Part shown: positions 60,386-64,000 of the stretch, one piece after another
Position numbering within the stretch: position 1 is the first letter of the stretch
Layout of the letters: each line of letters opens with the position of its first letter
Source: Gammaproteobacteria bacterium
GTDB taxonomy: Bacteria > Pseudomonadota > Gammaproteobacteria > Arenicellales > JAJDZL01
NCBI GenBank assembly: GCA_022823625.1
Contig: JAJEHQ010000006.1
Coordinates: 62,001 to 126,000, forward strand
Direction: 5' to 3'
Length of the DNA stretch: 64,000 bases
Position numbers and translations under genes: made by a program
The notes under the pieces: model-generated
Told to the model about the DNA's origin: nothing
The model's input: only the letters and a program-made list of their open reading frames with translations
The model's database searches: none

Positions 60386-61648
60386 TCAGCTGCGGAATAG
60401 ACTCTGTGGGCCTGATTCTTCAATGGATTCGTGTTCTTCACTCAGCCCAAACGCATTATGTAGTGCTCTGACACCGAGTTCTACATATTTTTCTTCTACG
60501 ATAACAGAAATTTTAATTTCAGATGTTGAAATCATCTGAATGTTAATGCCTTCTTCAGCCAATACGCGAAACATTGTCGTTGCGACACCTGAATGTGAAC
60601 GCATTCCAACACCGACTAGAGAGATTTTGGCGATGTCATCCGCACCAACAATATCCTGAGCACCTATTTGAGGAACAATATCTCTCAAAATACGCAAACT
60701 GTTTTGAAATTCTGTTCGATCCACCGTAAAAGTCAGATCGGTGTTGTTGTCACTTCCTACATTCTGAATAATCATGTCAACATTGATTTGTGCGTCAGCG
60801 ATAGGCCCAAATACTTTGGATGCAATTCCAGGTCGATCTGGGACGTTTTTGATAGTTAATTTCGCCTCGTTTACGTTGTAGGCAACACCCGTAATTTTGG
60901 GTTGTTCCATTCGATTTTCCTCCGAAGTGATCAAAGTCCCCGACACATCGCGAAATGATGACAGGACGTGTATGGGTACACCGTACTTGTAAGCAAATTC
61001 CACTGCGCGGATCTGTAGTACCTTTGCACCCGAACTCGATAGTTCCAGCATTTCTTCAGCTGTGATTCTGGAAAGAACGCGGGCATCTGGAACAATCCTA
61101 GGGTCTGCCGTCAACACACCATCCACATCGGTGTAAATCCGGCAGACTGATGCCGACAGTGCTGCAGCTAAAGCGACTGCGGTTGTATCCGAACCGCCAC
61201 GACCCAATGTGGTAATGTCGCCATTTGTATTTACACCCTGGAATCCAGCAACCACAACAATGGTCCCTGACTCCAGATTGCTCAATATCTTATCGCGATC
61301 AATATGCTCGACACGCGCCTTACCATGCATGGTGCTGGTCTGAATCGGAACCTGCAAGCCAGTATAGGATCGGGCACTATAACCCTCGCGTTCTAAGGCC
61401 ATACAGAGAAGGCCTATTGTTACTTGTTCACCAGTACTCATCACAACATCCAGTTCCCTGGTCGAGGGCTCAGGTGAAACTTGATGAGCTAACTGAATCA
61501 ATCGATTGGTTTCACCTTGCATGGCAGATAGCACAACAACTACGCGATAACCATCCTCAACCGTGCGAATCACCCGATTTGCAACTCGGTTGATTTTTTC
61601 AACTGTGCCGACAGATGAACCACCGAACTTTTCGATAACAATATCCAT
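60386..61648 (-). CDS. lysC: Aspartate kinase
   Basis: First step of the aspartate pathway (Lys, Thr, Met); 420 residues. The kinase domain starts VIEKFGGSSVG with the catalytic lysine, and includes GFQGVNTNGDITTLGRGGSDTTA in segments and YTDVDGVLTADPRIVPDA. Two ACT domains follow (TIKNVPDRPGIASKVFGP and SLVGVGMRSHSGVATTMF), for feedback inhibition by lysine and/or threonine. It is a monofunctional kinase of the alpha-beta internal-start type. It lies 71 bp after alaS and 209 bp before csrA. Confidence 0.97.
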   Translation of the reverse strand: MDIVIEKFGGSSVGTVEKINRVANRVIRTVEDGYRVVVVLSAMQGETNRLIQLAHQVSPEPSTRELDVVMSTGEQVTIGLLCMALEREGYSARSYTGLQVPIQTSTMHGKARVEHIDRDKILSNLESGTIVVVAGFQGVNTNGDITTLGRGGSDTTAVALAAALSASVCRIYTDVDGVLTADPRIVPDARVLSRITAEEMLELSSSGAKVLQIRAVEFAYKYGVPIHVLSSFRDVSGTLITSEENRMEQPKITGVAYNVNEAKLTIKNVPDRPGIASKVFGPIADAQINVDMIIQNVGSDNNTDLTFTVDRTEFQNSLRILRDIVPQIGAQDIVGADDIAKISLVGVGMRSHSGVATTMFRVLAEEGINIQMISTSEIKISVIVEEKYVELGVRALHNAFGLSEEHESIEESGPQSLFRS

Positions 61649-61719
61649 GTTTATCGTTTTGAACCTGGATTAATCAGTAATCAGAATTTTGTGTGAAGTG
61701 CGGCAGCGGGATTGCGAAT

Positions 61720-64000
61720 TCAGGCAATGACGGTTGATACAGCTTCAAGCGCTGCATCAAGCTTGTCTCCTTCCGCACCCCCACCTTGCGCAAGATGTGC
61801 TTTCCCTCCACCTTTGCCACCGACGATCGGCGTAATTTTTCCAATGATGTCGCCAGCATGAAGACGGTCAAGCCAGTCTTCTGAAACAGAGCAAATCAAT
61901 GTCGCTTTGCCCTTATTCAAAGAGCCCAATACGATCACCCCAGAATCGAGCTTCTGCTGCAGCGATGAAAGGATGTTTCGCAAATCACGTACATCAGTAT
62001 CATCGTGTCGACGTACCAATAGCGGAATGTCTCCAATCTTTTCCACCGAAAGAGTACCATCATCACCACCGCGTGTCGCCAACTGCGCCTTAAGTTCGGA
62101 AATTTGCCGCTCAAACAATCGATTGTTTTTCAAAACTTGTGCGACTGAATCTCGCAATTCACCCACGCCAGTATGCATCAGACGCGCAACTTCGGAAAGC
62201 TTCCGCGATTCTGCCTGCATCAACTCAATCGCCTGAGTACCAGTCAAAGCCTCGATGCGACGAATACCAGAAGCAATGCTGGACTCGTCAACAATCTTGA
62301 ACAGTCCTATATCGCCAGTACGATCAACGTGGGTACCACCACACAGTTCAAGTGAATAGTCTCCCATTGCAACAACGCGTACTCTTGCATCATACTTTTC
62401 ACCAAATAGTGCTGCGGCACCTTTGGCCTTCGCCGCCTCCAAGTCCATCAGTTCTTTCGTAACGGAATAGTTCTGGCGGATCGAATCGTTCACCTCGCGT
62501 TCGATTTTCTCCAACTCCTCACCACTCAGTGCAGAATCATGTGCGAAATCAAAACGTAGCCGGTCCGGAGCAACCAGAGAACCTTTTTGCTGAACGTGCG
62601 AACCTAGATTGTTCATTAATGCTGAGTGCAAAAGATGCGTAGCTGAATGATTGTTCATCGTCGAATAGCGAAGCTCCTCATCAACCTCAGCTGAAACTGT
62701 ATCGCCAACATGAAACTCACCCTTAACAACACTGCCGATGTGTCCGATTACCTTACCTGATACATATTGCGTGTCGTCCACTCGAAATTCACTGCCGTTG
62801 ATCACAATGATCCCCTTGTCACCGACCTGACCACCGCTCTCGGCATAAAAAGGTGTGGATTCAAGGATCAGTGTTGCCTTGTCACCCTCAGTCACAGCAG
62901 TTTCATGGTTGCCATCGACAATGATTGCAGCAATATCACTTTCTTCCTTAATGGATTGGTAGCCGCTGAACTGGACCTCAATGTCCAGATTAGGAGATTT
63001 CGAATCAAGCACCTCAAATTTGCTTGCCTGCTTGGCTCTGTTACGCTGCTCCTGCATGCACTGCTCAAACCCTTCGTTATCCACAGTGAGATTCATTTCT
63101 CGTAGAAAATCTGCAGTCAAGTCCAAAGGAAACCCATATGTGTCATACAACCGAAAAGCCACATCACCCGGCAGTACGGTGCCACTTAGGCCAGCAAGTT
63201 CCCGATCGAGTATCTTGAGTCCCTGGTTCAGGGTTCTGGCAAAGCGTTCCTCCTCTTTCAGCAGTACGCGCTCAACCTTATCTCTTGCATTTGGCAGTTC
63301 GGGGTAAGCATCGCCCATCTGCTCAACCAGAGAGCCAGTTAATCGATGAAAAAAAGGCTCCTTGCAACCGAGTTGATATCCATGACGAATTGCCCGTCTG
63401 ATTATCCGACGCAACACATAACCGCGGCCTTCATTGGATGGTGTCACGCCATCCGTGATTAGAAATGCTGCTGAACGTATGTGGTCCGCAATGACTCTCA
63501 ACGATTTGCTGTCATGACTGTCGCAGCCAACCGAACTCGCCGCATCGTGAATCAACGCGCTGAAAAGATCGATGTCATAATTACTGTACACACCCTGCAT
63601 AACAGTCGAGATTCTTTCAAGCCCCATCCCAGTGTCGACCGACGGTTTCGGTAGAGGTGTCAAACTTCCATCAGCAAGACGCTCATATTGCATGAAGACA
63701 AGGTTCCACAATTCGACATAGCGGTCCCCATCCTGTTCTGGCGTACCTGGAGGACCACCTTCGATGTCAGGCCCATGGTCATAGAAAATCTCAGAACACG
63801 GACCACAAGGCCCAGTGTCGCCCATCGCCCAAAAGTTGTCAGAAGTTGATATGCGTGTAAATCGCTCAGCCGGTATGCCAATTTGATTGAGCCATACATC
63901 AGCCGCTTCATCATCTTCGGTAAATACAGTAACCCATAGGCGATCTTCCGGCAGCTTAAATCCGCGAATCAGCAAATCCCAAGCGAAATGAATGGCGTCG
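61720..64000 (-). CDS. alaS: Alanyl-tRNA synthetase (5' end outside the window)
   Basis: Charges tRNA-Ala and edits misacylated Ser and Gly. The frame continues off the right edge; the N-terminal ~110 residues are missing. Present are the class II catalytic core WAMGDTGPCGPCSEIFYDHG, VFMQYERLADGSL and GRGYVLRRIIRRAIRHG, then the editing domain with NNHSATHLLHSAL and the zinc site CGGTHVDRTGDI, and the C-terminal C-Ala domain with KGGGKAHLAQGGG. An internal LLIRG codon at 63975 is not the true start. Order alaS-lysC-csrA is conserved in gammaproteobacteria. Confidence 0.97.
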   Translation of the reverse strand, partial: DAIHFAWDLLIRGFKLPEDRLWVTVFTEDDEAADVWLNQIGIPAERFTRISTSDNFWAMGDTGPCGPCSEIFYDHGPDIEGGPPGTPEQDGDRYVELWNLVFMQYERLADGSLTPLPKPSVDTGMGLERISTVMQGVYSNYDIDLFSALIHDAASSVGCDSHDSKSLRVIADHIRSAAFLITDGVTPSNEGRGYVLRRIIRRAIRHGYQLGCKEPFFHRLTGSLVEQMGDAYPELPNARDKVERVLLKEEERFARTLNQGLKILDRELAGLSGTVLPGDVAFRLYDTYGFPLDLTADFLREMNLTVDNEGFEQCMQEQRNRAKQASKFEVLDSKSPNLDIEVQFSGYQSIKEESDIAAIIVDGNHETAVTEGDKATLILESTPFYAESGGQVGDKGIIVINGSEFRVDDTQYVSGKVIGHIGSVVKGEFHVGDTVSAEVDEELRYSTMNNHSATHLLHSALMNNLGSHVQQKGSLVAPDRLRFDFAHDSALSGEELEKIEREVNDSIRQNYSVTKELMDLEAAKAKGAAALFGEKYDARVRVVAMGDYSLELCGGTHVDRTGDIGLFKIVDESSIASGIRRIEALTGTQAIELMQAESRKLSEVARLMHTGVGELRDSVAQVLKNNRLFERQISELKAQLATRGGDDGTLSVEKIGDIPLLVRRHDDTDVRDLRNILSSLQQKLDSGVIVLGSLNKGKATLICSVSEDWLDRLHAGDIIGKITPIVGGKGGGKAHLAQGGGAEGDKLDAALEAVSTVIA

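Noticed and set aside
61649-61719. Lysine riboswitch before lysC
   Set aside because: Only 71 bp separate alaS and lysC, too short for a lysine riboswitch.

Overview
The window looks like the chromosome of a sulfur-oxidising gammaproteobacterium. Synteny typical of Gammaproteobacteria recurs throughout: ratA-rnfH beside smpB-ssrA, smc-zipA-ligA, asd next to a FimV-like gene and truA, mrp-dcd divergent from metG, rnfB-nth-DUF1841, rnr-rlmB, and alaS-lysC-csrA followed by tRNA-Ser and tRNA-Arg. The left edge carries aprM and the start of aprB (membrane-linked APS reductase), and a SoxS-like periplasmic thioredoxin lies at about 6 kb; both point to oxidation of reduced sulfur. Base composition is moderate, a little under half G+C by eye. 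I cannot name the genus.

Layout. 0-4 kb: apr operon start, a lone polysaccharide-deacetylase-family enzyme, and two decayed loci (a nucleoside/sugar-type ABC permease remnant, and a HigA antitoxin apparently fused to a HigB fragment), ending at ssrA (tmRNA). 4-7 kb: smpB, a homocysteine methyltransferase, the SoxS-like gene, ratA and rnfH. 7-13 kb: an acyl-CoA synthetase coupled to a hydroxyacid-oxoacid transhydrogenase, then metY, a CoA-binding protein, DUF1285 and a YciA thioesterase. 13-22 kb: a PaaK-like ligase, a complete Liv-type ABC importer (F, K, M, H, G) and a long-chain acyl-CoA synthetase, all on the minus strand, reading as an uptake-and-activation operon for an organic acid. 22-30 kb: HIT protein, queA, a sulfurtransferase, a MATE exporter, tRNA-Leu, yciB and acnA. 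30-37 kb: ligA, zipA, smc. 37-48 kb: GST, dksA, truA, trpBA, a short FimV-like protein, asd, leuB, aroC, dcd, mrp and two unknown small proteins. 48-56 kb: metG, rnfB-like, nth, DUF1841, then a five-gene bufferin/gig-type metallopeptide operon ending in an ArsS-type radical SAM gene. 56-64 kb: rlmB, an RNase R-like gene, an SRAP protein, tRNA-Arg, tRNA-Ser, csrA, lysC and the 3' part of alaS.

The most system-like element is at 52.65-56.09 kb. A secreted four-cysteine DUF2282 precursor (BufA), a DUF692/MNIO enzyme (BufB), its DUF2063 partner (BufC), a DoxX-family membrane protein and a radical SAM enzyme of the arsenosugar (ArsS) family lie head to tail with overlaps or short gaps. The first four match the known copper-handling bufferin / gold-induced gig arrangement. 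The coupled ArsS-type gene, without a visible arsM, is the unusual part. Other points worth checking are an apparent extra membrane module inside LivH, a roughly 55-residue insertion in LigA, an insertion beside the catalytic histidine of the SRAP protein, a short RNase R, and the HigB-HigA fusion.
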